This document shows positions 30,155 through 36,319 of a DNA stretch of 43,984 nt, in pieces. The notes beneath the pieces were generated by a model that ran no database searches, was not told the DNA's origin, and worked only from the letters and a program-made list of their open reading frames with translations. A program made the position numbers and the translations under genes. How positions within the stretch are numbered: the first letter of the stretch is position 1; each line of letters begins with the position of its first letter. The DNA is from a virus. The stretch spans positions 1 through 43,984 of the IMG/VR virus record IMGVR_UViG_3300033153_002797, one strand, 5' to 3'.

Positions 30155-30309
30155 GTGACTTAACGAAATGCCCCGGTGCCATGCGCCCCATCTGCATCAA
30201 CTGTGCCCGTCGGATTGTGCTTCCGCCGTCCAGTGGCAAGGGATGGATGACGCCACCAATCCGCGACGACGACTCGTGTGAGTTCTTTGTGAAAGGGGAA
30301 GCGCGATGA
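30151..30309 (+). CDS. 52-residue zinc-ribbon-like protein
   Basis: GTG start. Cys7 is followed by Cys-Ile-Asn-Cys (15-18) and a later Asp-Ser-Cys-Glu-Phe near the end: four Cys that could hold one zinc, in a layout similar to the gene products at 36501 and 20683. Function unknown. Confidence 0.6.
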   Translation: MSDLTKCPGAMRPICINCARRIVLPPSSGKGWMTPPIRDDDSCEFFVKGEAR

Positions 30310-30515
30310 AGCACATTGTATGGTCACTGATTGGCGCGGCGTCGTGGGCTGCGTACCCGCACCTGCCGGGCGCATGGAAGTTGGCAGCGTGTATTGGTTT
30401 TGGGGCTTGGTGTGGGTGGCTTGGCGCGTATCAGATGCAATTCGAGTCGGAAATCAGTTACCTTCGCGGCTCGCTTGTGGCCCTAGCGCGGCGGAAAGTG
30501 GAAGACGATGACTGA
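30306..30515 (+). CDS. 69-residue membrane protein
   Basis: Two hydrophobic segments (about 4-16 and 24-41, the second Gly/Trp-rich), then a charged helical C-terminus with a Lys-Val-Glu-Asp-Asp-Asp end. Overlaps on both sides. Inner-membrane location is likely; the role is unknown. Confidence 0.62.
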   Translation: MKHIVWSLIGAASWAAYPHLPGAWKLAACIGFGAWCGWLGAYQMQFESEISYLRGSLVALARRKVEDDD

Positions 30516-30792
30516 CGCCGAGAAGCAGTGGATTATGATGCACCACGTAAATGCGTGCATGGCGATGCTGCTGGATGATTGGGAACAACAGTCCGCAATT
30601 GAGAGCGCCATCACAGGTGCGGTGGAAGAAGCCATCCCTAAGGGTAGCGTAGTGGTGACGGTGGAACAGTTGCGGGACGTTGAGCGCGTGCATGACAACG
30701 CCAACATGCCATCGTGGTGCTGCGCGGCGTGCGGAGCGAACAAGTCACATTATCCGGGCTGTTGGCTCGCCATCGCTATAGGTGCTGAATGA
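30508..30792 (+). CDS. Zinc-tail protein, paralogue of the 28783 gene product
   Basis: 94 residues. An N-terminal helix with Met/His/Gln is followed by Ala-Ile-Pro-Lys-Gly-Ser-Val-Val-Val and Glu-Gln-Leu. The C-terminal metal site is Cys-Cys-Ala-Ala-Cys-Gly-Ala ... His-Tyr-Pro-Gly-Cys-Trp-Leu-Ala. The 30929 product shares the Ala-Ile-Pro-Asp-Gly-Ala and Val-X4-Leu part but lacks the zinc tail, so the three genes appear to be a local duplication family. Confidence 0.68.
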   Translation: MTDAEKQWIMMHHVNACMAMLLDDWEQQSAIESAITGAVEEAIPKGSVVVTVEQLRDVERVHDNANMPSWCCAACGANKSHYPGCWLAIAIGAE

Positions 30793-30815
30793 AGCCGCTC
30801 CAGGGGGGAAGCTGA
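30789..30815 (+). CDS. Possible 8-residue coupling ORF
   Basis: Frame Met-Lys-Pro-Leu-Gln-Gly-Gly-Ser, starting in the previous stop and ending in the next ATG (TGATG). It also encodes the GGGGGGAA ribosome site of the next gene, so it may be only a by-product of that site. Confidence 0.25.
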   Translation: MKPLQGGS

Positions 30816-30925
30816 TGAGATATTCCAGATGGATGGTCTTCTTCATATTTCTAACGGGCCTGTTCATCGGTTCGTTCCTGACGAGTTGGTTCTTTCTGAT
30901 GAAGGAACTGAAGTGGGGAGGGTAA
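30815..30925 (+). CDS. 36-residue single-span membrane peptide
   Basis: Basic N-terminus (Met-Arg-Tyr-Ser-Arg-Trp), a strongly hydrophobic Phe-rich segment (7-28), and a short Lys/Glu tail. Good ribosome site GGGGGGAA 5 nt upstream. Confidence 0.6.
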   Translation: MRYSRWMVFFIFLTGLFIGSFLTSWFFLMKELKWGG

Positions 30926-30928
30926 GAC

Positions 30929-31186
30929 ATGGAAGTGACGACTGAGAGCCTAGAAGCGGCGCGAGCGTGGTTCTACGCAAACACGCAGGAAACGCTCGAC
31001 GCGCCACATATCCGCGAAGTCATCAAGTCTCTCGCCACCTTCCGAGATGACGCTATTCCCGATGGTGCCGAACTCGTTCCGTCTGACGTCCTAGAAACCA
31101 TTCTAGAGCAGGCGTTGGACGATGTGTGGCTAGGCGACGACAAGGCTTACCAGTGGGCGATGCAGCGGACGGCAGGTGACTCATGA
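30929..31186 (+). CDS. Early protein related to the zinc-tail family
   Basis: 85 residues, acidic and helical. Residues about 42-60 (Asp-Ala-Ile-Pro-Asp-Gly-Ala-Glu-Leu-Val, then Leu) resemble the linker of the 28783 and 30508 products, but there are no Cys. Start ATG 3 nt after the previous stop. Function unknown. Confidence 0.65.
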   Translation: MEVTTESLEAARAWFYANTQETLDAPHIREVIKSLATFRDDAIPDGAELVPSDVLETILEQALDDVWLGDDKAYQWAMQRTAGDS

Positions 31187-31371
31187 CGCCGGAGGAACTA
31201 GAACGCCGCGCAACGCCGATTTTGCCCCTGATTGAAGACGATCTAGACGCCTTGGAAGAACATGGGTGCATCGTCGTCGTGGAACGCGAGCGGGCAATCT
31301 GCATTCTAGCCGGACAGATGCTTGCGTTTCTAGACAAGCGGCACAAATTGCCGAAGGGGGTTGTGAGATGA
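31183..31371 (+). CDS. 62-residue early protein
   Basis: Helical, acidic first half (Glu-Asp-Asp-Leu-Asp-Ala-Leu-Glu-Glu) with a beta strand Cys-Ile-Val-Val-Val-Glu in the middle and a helix after it. ATGA overlaps on both sides. No family recognised. Confidence 0.6.
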   Translation: MTPEELERRATPILPLIEDDLDALEEHGCIVVVERERAICILAGQMLAFLDKRHKLPKGVVR

Positions 31372-31664
31372 ACAACGCATGCAGGCCGTCCGAAGAAGGA
31401 ATGCGCCGATACAGGACGCGCTATTTCAAACGCGGGCGGCGTGTGATGAGTAGGCCCGACGCAGAAGCAATCGTGGATCAAGTGGCGGCCCAAATCATCA
31501 ACGACATAATCGTCGAGCGGCTTGAGTTGGGGGTTGCGTTTGATATCGAGGACATAACCGACGCGTCCATTGAGAAAGATATGAGAATTACAATGTCGGA
31601 AGTGGCGGCAATTGTGGACAGGATGCTTAAAGAGGGGCTACTGAAGGAGGGTGACGATGGATAG
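31368..31664 (+). CDS. Early protein, possible winged helix
   Basis: 98 residues. A basic N-terminal part (Arg-Arg-Tyr-Arg-Thr-Arg) leads to helices, and residues about 58-94 read like a small winged-helix or HTH unit (Phe-Asp-Ile-Glu-Asp-Ile-Thr-Asp-Ala-Ser-Ile, then Val-Ala-Ala-Ile-Val-Asp-Arg-Met-Leu-Lys-Glu-Gly-Leu-Leu). This is only a suggestion from pattern. Starts in the previous stop. Confidence 0.62.
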   Translation: MNNACRPSEEGMRRYRTRYFKRGRRVMSRPDAEAIVDQVAAQIINDIIVERLELGVAFDIEDITDASIEKDMRITMSEVAAIVDRMLKEGLLKEGDDG

Positions 31665-31899
31665 CGTGAACGACGGCTGCCGGTTCTGCTCAGGACGCGG
31701 AACGGGTGCGCAAGTGAGCGTGCCTGAAGGAATTGTGGGATGTCCCGAATGCCGCCGAGTTCGCGCCCTGCTCAAAGACGAGCGGGAACGGGTGTTGAAG
31801 GTGGTAGTCGGCCACGCAGAGTATTGTCGAGAGCGGGACAACGTAGAAGGTGCGTGGGTGCTAGAGTGCGCGGCTGAGAAGATCAAGGAACTGCCATGA
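31657..31899 (+). CDS. 80-residue DnaJ-like zinc-knuckle protein
   Basis: ATG at 31657 is 6 nt after AGGAGG (a GTG at 31651 is also in frame). Cys-Arg-Phe-Cys-Ser-Gly-Arg-Gly-Thr-Gly (9-18) and Cys-Pro-Glu-Cys-Arg-Arg (about 29-34) form the Cys-X2-Cys-X-Gly-X-Gly knuckle found in DnaJ-type zinc centres, followed by a charged helix. It could bind unfolded protein or nucleic acid. The stop overlaps the next start. Confidence 0.65.
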   Translation: MDSVNDGCRFCSGRGTGAQVSVPEGIVGCPECRRVRALLKDERERVLKVVVGHAEYCRERDNVEGAWVLECAAEKIKELP

Positions 31900-32294
31900 A
31901 GCCCCGCAGGCTCGCCCACGGCTCAGAAGGTGGCGTAATGCGCTGTTGCACGCCGTCAGAAGCCATGATTGAACCGAGCATCCGATCAGGCCGGCGCACC
32001 GAAGCGGGAACGAAGTACGGCCCTAAGCGCGAACTCAATCCAGACGAATGCCTGATGGATGGGTGCAAGCGGAAGCCGAAAGATGGTGACGCTCTCTGCC
32101 GTGGATGCGCCAAGCAGTACCGCCGAGAATGTCAGATTTGCGGCCACAAGATCAGCGACGAAGCCGACAGGAAGACGAACGGCAAACTCTGTATGAAATG
32201 CCACTATCGGCACACCAAGCCCGGCAAGAACGAACGGGCGCAACTAGCGAGGTACAAGCGAATGGCAGAGAAAATTAAGAGGGAGCGGCCATGA
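31896..32294 (+). CDS. Basic zinc-finger protein
   Basis: 132 residues, very basic. Cys-Leu-Met-Asp-Gly-Cys (about 52-57), Cys-Arg-Gly-Cys (about 68-71), Cys-Gln-Ile-Cys-Gly (about 79-83) and Cys-Met-Lys-Cys-His (about 98-102) give four Cys pairs, enough for two zinc fingers. The C-terminal tail is Lys/Arg-rich. It probably binds nucleic acid. ATGA overlaps on both sides. Confidence 0.66.
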   Translation: MKPRRLAHGSEGGVMRCCTPSEAMIEPSIRSGRRTEAGTKYGPKRELNPDECLMDGCKRKPKDGDALCRGCAKQYRRECQICGHKISDEADRKTNGKLCMKCHYRHTKPGKNERAQLARYKRMAEKIKRERP

Positions 32295-32902
32295 AACTGC
32301 GAGCTATCGAAGACATCGACGCGGACGTTGAAGCCGGGGGAGTTCACGCGGTAGCTGCTCTCTTCAAGGACGAGCCTGAGGTTCTATATCGCTACGCTCG
32401 AAAGTCTCCGGGGCCTATCGTGGAGATTGGAACCTATGCCGGCGGGGGAACCTGCCTCCTGGCGAAAGCGAGCCGAGACGGTTGCGGAGAGTTGGTGTAC
32501 GCCATCGACAGGCACGAATCCACTGCCCCACACACTGAGGGTTCAGCCGCCACGCCGTACAAGCTGACTGATTGGAAGCGATTCATGCTGGAGGTGATTT
32601 CAGCGGAAGCCTACGACTTGATTCGTCCGGTGGGACTCTGGAGCCACGAGGCGGTCCCCGCATTCCAGACGACTCAGTTGGGCCTCGTATTCATCGACGG
32701 TGCCCACGTTTTCCGAGCCGTCACTCAGGATCTCAAGGATTGGGCACCGTTGGTTCATCCGGAGGGGTGGATTATCACCCACGACCTCCAAATCCCCGGT
32801 GTCCGGAAAGCCGTCGAGCAGTGGCTAGGATCGGCGGATTGTGCTTTCGAGATCATCGAAACGGCCGGTTCTCTTGCTGTGTTCGCCCGGAAGCACCGCT
32901 AG
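32291..32902 (+). CDS. Class I SAM methyltransferase (Methyltransf_24-like)
   Basis: 203 residues. Motif I is Val-Glu-Ile-Gly-Thr-Tyr-Ala-Gly-Gly-Gly-Thr (44-54). The next acidic residue is Asp73 in Val-Tyr-Ala-Ile-Asp-Arg-His. The characteristic Leu-Val-Phe-Ile-Asp-Gly-Ala-His (132-139) leads to Val-Thr-Gln-Asp-Leu-Lys-Asp-Trp and Gly-Trp-Ile-Ile-Thr-His-Asp. This is the Methyltransf_24 arrangement, whose members act on small molecules or sugars and often sit near glycosyltransferases. The substrate is unknown. It is the last gene of the early plus-strand operon and is followed by a strong hairpin. Confidence 0.82.
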   Translation: MKLRAIEDIDADVEAGGVHAVAALFKDEPEVLYRYARKSPGPIVEIGTYAGGGTCLLAKASRDGCGELVYAIDRHESTAPHTEGSAATPYKLTDWKRFMLEVISAEAYDLIRPVGLWSHEAVPAFQTTQLGLVFIDGAHVFRAVTQDLKDWAPLVHPEGWIITHDLQIPGVRKAVEQWLGSADCAFEIIETAGSLAVFARKHR

Positions 32903-32937
32903 AAACGCCAGAACAGCCCCTTCCTTGCGTTTCGGCT

Positions 32938-32965
32938 CCCCGGAGGCGCGTTGATACCTCCGGGG
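32938..32965. terminator. Hairpin between convergent operons
   Basis: CCCCGGAGG (32938-32946) pairs with CCTCCGGGG (32957-32965), 10-nt loop. It sits between the end of the plus-strand early operon and the end of the minus-strand operon. It lacks a T tract on either strand, so it may act as a weak or Rho-assisted bidirectional end. Confidence 0.5.
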
Positions 32966-32978
32966 GGGTGGACGGCTG

Positions 32979-33248
32979 CTAGGCGTGTTGTGGTAGCGAC
33001 TCCACGGCGATAAGCGCCTCGCTTACAGCGTCTTCCGAGAGCCATCCGAGCACATCGTCCGTGATTGGGGTGCTGTAGCAGAGTCCGCCGGTGTCGGTTA
33101 CGGCTAGCTCGTACTTCCCCTGCTTCCCGCCGTAGCTGAACGAGTGCCGAACCACGCTCACCCCGTAGCCGTTCGGGAAGGTGTGTTCCGCCTGTATCCC
33201 TCCAACGTCGTCCGAAAACACCTTGAACGCCAAGTCTCTGAACGTCAT
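32979..33248 (-). CDS. 89-residue protein at the end of the minus operon
   Basis: Beta-rich: Phe-Pro-Asn-Gly-Tyr-Gly-Val-Ser-Val-Val-Arg (24-34), Tyr-Glu-Leu-Ala-Val (about 46-50), then an acidic helix. Small proteins with this Pro-Asn-Gly-Tyr-Gly-Val-Ser-Val-Val pattern are frequent in phage genomes without known function. It overlaps the Cro-like gene (ATGA). Confidence 0.65.
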   Translation of the reverse strand: MTFRDLAFKVFSDDVGGIQAEHTFPNGYGVSVVRHSFSYGGKQGKYELAVTDTGGLCYSTPITDDVLGWLSEDAVSEALIAVESLPQHA

Positions 33249-33433
33249 TTTGCTTCTCCCGTTTTGATGAAATGGAGCACGTTAGGGATGTTCCGGAGGC
33301 CGATGTTACGAGTTCCGGCCTCCCACCTTCCTACGCTCAACGTCGTAATCCCCAGGATCACGGCTAGTTCGGCTTGGGTGATACCGCGTTTCCTGCGGGC
33401 ACGTTTCAGGCGAGTGATTAGCGGGACGGGCAT
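33245..33433 (-). CDS. Cro-like XRE regulator
   Basis: 62 residues. After a basic N-terminus (Arg-Leu-Lys-Arg-Ala-Arg-Arg-Lys-Arg) comes the helix-turn-helix Thr-Gln-Ala-Glu-Leu-Ala-Val-Ile-Leu-Gly-Ile (19-29), then Ser-Val-Gly-Arg-Trp-Glu-Ala-Gly (33-40). It is the second XRE protein of the genome and lies on the opposite strand to the first. It probably controls the divergent region near 35300-35430 or the early promoter at 21876. TAATG overlap with the gene before it. Confidence 0.85.
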   Translation of the reverse strand: MPVPLITRLKRARRKRGITQAELAVILGITTLSVGRWEAGTRNIGLRNIPNVLHFIKTGEAK

Positions 33434-33726
33434 TATTCCTCCGGATAAGCGTTACCAGTAAGCCAGAAACCCCGACTCGCGCCGTACTTCCATTCGATAG
33501 CATGGCGCAAACGATAAGGCGGATGGTCGCTCCCGAGCGGGAAATGGTACTCCCCACACAGGAGCAAGCCTGCCGCCTTGAGTGCCTCCCTAGCGGGTTC
33601 CGGCGGGTTTGGCAACCGGACGCTCATACCTGTTCCGACATAGCTCACAATCGAGCATCCGGCATCCTCAACGGCGGTTCTGTACCGCATTCGAACATCG
33701 TGAGGAAGGGTGGCGAAATCTCTCAT
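33433..33726 (-). CDS. 97-residue protein of unknown function
   Basis: Start at 33726 overlaps the upstream stop (ATGA); a longer frame from 33792 would sit inside that gene. A helical first 25 residues is followed by beta segments, with Gly-Met-Ser-Val-Arg-Leu-Pro-Asn-Pro-Pro and Leu-Leu-Leu-Cys-Gly-Glu-Tyr. One or two Cys only. No family recognised. Confidence 0.62.
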   Translation of the reverse strand: MRDFATLPHDVRMRYRTAVEDAGCSIVSYVGTGMSVRLPNPPEPAREALKAAGLLLCGEYHFPLGSDHPPYRLRHAIEWKYGASRGFWLTGNAYPEE

Positions 33727-33929
33727 GGCTTCACTTCGTAGTGCGCCGTCTTGTCCACGTCGGACATATACCCGTTCACCATGTTCAGGCACACCTTCGA
33801 GCAGACGGTGAACGCGGGGGAGGCATAGATTATATCTCCCGCCTCATGGGGCGAATTGCAGTTCAGGCATCCACCGTCAGTCCGGGCGGTTACAAGCCGG
33901 AACCCCTTGTCGGTTTCGTACTGAGTCAT
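33723..33929 (-). CDS. 68-residue zinc-finger-like protein
   Basis: Cys-Leu-Asn-Cys (about 21-24) and Cys-Ser-Lys-Val-Cys-Leu-Asn-Met (about 43-50) with an intervening His suggest one zinc ion, like Lim/FCS-type fingers. ATGA overlaps on both sides. Function unknown. Confidence 0.62.
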   Translation of the reverse strand: MTQYETDKGFRLVTARTDGGCLNCNSPHEAGDIIYASPAFTVCSKVCLNMVNGYMSDVDKTAHYEVKP

Positions 33930-34552
33930 GGCAGCATCCCTCCCATTTCGACTTCCTGAAGCATCGCTCGTAGGTTATTGTGGCACTTGACGGCAAGCTT
34001 TTCGTATTCGGCTACGGGTTTCCCGTCCAGCCCCGCACCGATAGCGATTTCACGGCAACGGGCCGCAAATGGTTTCTTCAAGCCACGACGCGCCAACCGT
34101 ATCGGCAAGCACCTCGAAAGCAGAGGCGCGGAGTCTAATTTGCCCTCAAAGAGGCTCTCTTGAGCCTCGGACGTGGTGGTAAACACTACCGTTACCCATT
34201 CAGGCAAACGCTCCAGAATGGTTAGCAGACGGGCAATAACGGCAGGTTTGAGGCGATGCGCCTCATCCACGATCCAAGCGATTCCCTTTCCCAAAGGACG
34301 AAAACGGCAGCCTGCCTCCATTTCCGTTAGTTCAGCCATTCCGAGACGTTCACCATCGGTTTCGTAGGTAGCCCAATCGGCAGCAACCTTCGAGGCTATG
34401 ATGCGGGCAATCGTCGTCTTACCCGTTCCACTGCTTCCGGTAATCCAGTAGGCTCTACCTCCCAAGGACAGACGGGAAAGCACGGTGCAGGCTCGCTCCT
34501 GGCCTACGATGTCCGAGAAATTGGTGGGACGGTGGGTTTCATAGAGGTTCAT
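33926..34552 (-). CDS. Clamp-loader-like AAA+ ATPase (DnaX/RFC type)
   Basis: 208 residues. The N-terminus Arg-Pro-Thr-Asn-Phe-Ser-Asp-Ile-Val-Gly-Gln-Glu (8-19) is the DnaX/RFC box. Walker A is Gly-Ser-Ser-Gly-Thr-Gly-Lys-Thr-Thr (39-47). Walker B is Ile-Ala-Trp-Ile-Val-Asp-Glu-Ala-His (91-99). Sensor 1 lies at Thr-Thr-Thr-Ser (125-128), and Leu-Leu-Ser-Arg-Cys (144-148) is the SRC arginine finger of clamp loaders. No zinc module is present, and the chain ends before the collar domain that joins normal subunits. It may be a phage clamp-loader subunit, a T4 gp44 analogue in role, or a decoy that enters the host loader. The other genes of this operon give no further clue. Confidence 0.85.
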   Translation of the reverse strand: MNLYETHRPTNFSDIVGQERACTVLSRLSLGGRAYWITGSSGTGKTTIARIIASKVAADWATYETDGERLGMAELTEMEAGCRFRPLGKGIAWIVDEAHRLKPAVIARLLTILERLPEWVTVVFTTTSEAQESLFEGKLDSAPLLSRCLPIRLARRGLKKPFAARCREIAIGAGLDGKPVAEYEKLAVKCHNNLRAMLQEVEMGGMLP

Positions 34553-34725
34553 TCGGGCACCTCGTAGAACGACGGGCTCCAGATAGGGTCAACGCAAACC
34601 GCACCGGTACGCTCGCGCCATGCCTTGAACTCATCAAGTACAGGCTTGAACGGGCATCCCTCACACTGCTCCCCGCACTTGTCGCAGTAGGCTGAAGTGC
34701 AGCAGCTAGGGTATCTGCGTCTCAT
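34549..34725 (-). CDS. 58-residue Cys-rich protein
   Basis: Start ATG 34725 overlaps the upstream stop (TGATG) and has GGGAGGT upstream. Cys8, Cys9, Cys14, Cys-X2-Cys and Cys-Glu-Gly-Cys-Pro in the first 30 residues suggest a zinc site. The C-terminus is Trp/Pro-rich. It is coupled to the AAA+ gene downstream. Confidence 0.62.
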   Translation of the reverse strand: MRRRYPSCCTSAYCDKCGEQCEGCPFKPVLDEFKAWRERTGAVCVDPIWSPSFYEVPE

Positions 34726-34907
34726 CAAAACACCTCCCAATCACACCCGATAGCGTATCCCGTCCAAGTTATCCCCTTCTTCCATGCAGCCACCAAATCA
34801 GCAGCACAAGCGTCGTCAGGGACAATCTTGTAGACCTCCGACAGCCGACGATCATGCGGCATGATGCGTACGGTTTTGAGGCCGGTGCATTCGTTCACGG
34901 GGTTCAT
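34725..34907 (-). CDS. 60-residue protein of unknown function
   Basis: Short alpha/beta protein with Cys-Thr-Gly and Trp-Thr-Gly-Tyr-Ala-Ile-Gly near its end. It overlaps the upstream stop (ATGA). No family recognised. Confidence 0.6.
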   Translation of the reverse strand: MNPVNECTGLKTVRIMPHDRRLSEVYKIVPDDACAADLVAAWKKGITWTGYAIGCDWEVF

Positions 34908-35302
34908 TGCTCACCGAAGCAAAAGAACGAGGCGAACGAAACCAAGGCGGTAGTTTCATCGGCTGAGAGGTTGATAGCCTCCCAAGGTTGAAACCAATCC
35001 TGCCCTTCGATGCGAGCGGACTCAGGCTGAGAGAATTCGTCCAAATCCCCCACGATCTGTACCGCAGGACCGCCCGTGGACAAGAGCAACCGGAAGAACG
35101 CAGGCTTCACGTCTTCCTGCCAAGGTGCCTCCCATGCCGTCCGAACCTCAACGCTCAAAGGCATCTCTTCGATAGCCTCGGTAATCATCTCCCCCCGCGT
35201 CCAATCGGAACGCTCCTGAGTCTTCCCGTAAATCCGCACCAGCCGGACAATATCGTCCAGCTTCGAGCGAGCCTGCGACAAGCCGCCATTCTCAGTCTTC
35301 AT
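34904..35302 (-). CDS. First gene of the minus-strand operon, unknown function
   Basis: 132 residues. ATG at 35302 has GGGAG 7 nt upstream; a TTG two codons earlier would be too close to that site. An N-terminal helical part is charged (Arg-Ser-Lys-Leu-Asp-Asp-Ile-Val-Arg-Leu-Val-Arg), the middle contains Trp-Thr-Arg-Gly-Glu, and the C-terminal third is acidic with a Phe-rich end. Transcribed from the promoter at 35347-35375. No family recognised. Confidence 0.68.
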   Translation of the reverse strand: MKTENGGLSQARSKLDDIVRLVRIYGKTQERSDWTRGEMITEAIEEMPLSVEVRTAWEAPWQEDVKPAFFRLLLSTGGPAVQIVGDLDEFSQPESARIEGQDWFQPWEAINLSADETTALVSFASFFCFGEQ

Positions 35303-35346
35303 CGTCAATCTCCCTGCCGTACCTACACGGCTAACTAACCATCCAC

Positions 35347-35375
35347 AATCTATCCCACACCCACCCCACAGTCAA
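35347..35375 (-). promoter_or_regulatory. Promoter of the minus-strand operon
   Basis: On the minus strand TTGACT (35375-35370), 17-bp spacer, TAGATT (35352-35347); start predicted near 35340, about 38 nt before the first ATG. The spacer is G-rich. It is the only convincing minus-strand promoter I found. Confidence 0.65.
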
Positions 35376-35435
35376 ACGCTAATTCCAAACTTTTCACTCG
35401 CATCATCGCAAACCGCCGATAGCCTGAGACTTACG

Positions 35436-35930
35436 ATGAATCAAAAATCCGCAACCGCCACTATCGAAGCAGGCGTATCAGGTATCGGAACCAAATTCGG
35501 ATTAAGCTATCCGGATACCGTATTCGTATGCCTAGTGACGCTAGGTATCACCGCTAAGGACGCATATCTAGCCACTAGGCCACACGTTAAGCCAAATTCA
35601 GCCGCAGTTATGGGATGCAACCTTCATGGCAGGCTGCGTAACACCATCTCCGCGATGTCCTTCAGGGACGCTATCGAAGCCCTTGGTGACACTGTCCCGG
35701 TGAGCCTAGCGCTGACATCCGAGGACGAGAACATCCGGCTAGCCGCTGCACGCGAGATCAACAAGCTATCCGGACGTTATGAACGCGCCGCGACTGTCTC
35801 GGACATGGCTGCACTCATGGGCGCGATGTCGATGCCTAATCAAGCGTCGAATACGGGTACATCGGACGATGAATTCGTGGACGAACTAGCGGAAACCGTG
35901 GACCTCACACGCCCAGGTGACGCAAGCTAG
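35436..35930 (+). CDS. Possible terminase small subunit
   Basis: 164 residues, divergent from the minus operon. Residues about 35-75 (Gly-Ile-Thr-Ala-Lys-Asp-Ala-Tyr-Leu, then Pro-Asn-Ser-Ala-Ala-Val-Met-Gly-Cys) look like the DNA-binding helices of small terminases, followed by helices of an oligomerisation part and an acidic disordered tail (Asp-Asp-Glu-Phe-Val-Asp-Glu). The gene lies 2.9 kb before the large terminase. It is followed directly by a hairpin. A DNA-binding regulator is the alternative. I see no promoter or good ribosome site for it. Confidence 0.5.
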   Translation: MNQKSATATIEAGVSGIGTKFGLSYPDTVFVCLVTLGITAKDAYLATRPHVKPNSAAVMGCNLHGRLRNTISAMSFRDAIEALGDTVPVSLALTSEDENIRLAAAREINKLSGRYERAATVSDMAALMGAMSMPNQASNTGTSDDEFVDELAETVDLTRPGDAS

Positions 35931-35957
35931 CACCCCTGGGGAGGAGGTACCGGGGTG
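35931..35957 (+). terminator. Hairpin after the 35436 gene
   Basis: CACCCC (35931-35936) pairs with GGGGTG (35952-35957); it directly follows the stop codon. No T tract follows. Confidence 0.45.
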
Positions 35958-36162
35958 GGCAGTACTTATATAGCTAAGCGCCGCGTAATCTTGGTGGTTT
36001 TTGGGGAAGTCGTCTGTAACGGGGTTGTCCACCGAGCCGAGTCGATAGCATTTCGAGATTGAGCGTAGCGATGCGATGAAATGGCTGAGACGTTGGCGAA
36101 GCTCAGGCTCTCAATCCAGTTGTATGTATGCGAGCTTCTTTGACGAGAGACGGCGTAACGCC

Positions 36163-36180
36163 TTGCTCGCTTTGCTCGCT
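36163..36180 (+). repeat. Perfect tandem 9-mer
   Basis: TTGCTCGCT occurs twice in a row (36163-36171 and 36172-36180), inside the GACGAG/CTCGTC hairpin. Tandem short repeats beside a terminase gene can be protein-binding sites. Confidence 0.7.
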
Positions 36181-36192
36181 CGTCGTGAGATG

Positions 36193-36218
36193 CCCCAACC
36201 CCCCAACCCCCCTTCCCC
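36193..36218 (-). other. Four-tract G-quadruplex motif
   Basis: The plus strand reads C4-AA-C6-AA-C6-TT-C4. On the minus strand this is four runs of at least four G with 2-nt loops, an ideal intramolecular G-quadruplex; the plus strand can form an i-motif. It is in the gene-free stretch before the promoter at 36270. Confidence 0.8.
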
Positions 36219-36269
36219 GGAGATTGTAGGGATATTTTTTGGTGTGTCCAGCTAAATCTTTGGTTCGAT

Positions 36270-36298
36270 TTGACTTTGTTGGATTCGTGGGATAGGCT
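36270..36298 (+). promoter_or_regulatory. Promoter of the packaging operon
   Basis: TTGACT (36270-36275), 17-bp spacer, TAGGCT (36293-36298). The gene at 36320 follows with AAAGGAGG (36307-36314), so this one makes a conventional leader. Confidence 0.65.
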
Positions 36299-36319
36299 TT
36301 GGTTTGAAAGGAGGCTGAG

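Larger units (their letters stand above)
35958..36269. other. Gene-free region with folded elements
   Basis: I see no credible gene in this stretch on either strand. It contains GATTGAG (36057-36063) facing CTCAATC (36110-36116), with CTGAG/CTCAG (36085-36089 / 36102-36106) nested inside. It also has GACGAG (36142-36147) facing CTCGTC (36179-36184) with GGCGT-A-ACGCC (36152-36162) inside, a tandem 9-mer, and a four-run C/G tract. A structured RNA, a packaging (cos/pac) site or an origin are all possible; nothing decides between them. Confidence 0.45.
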
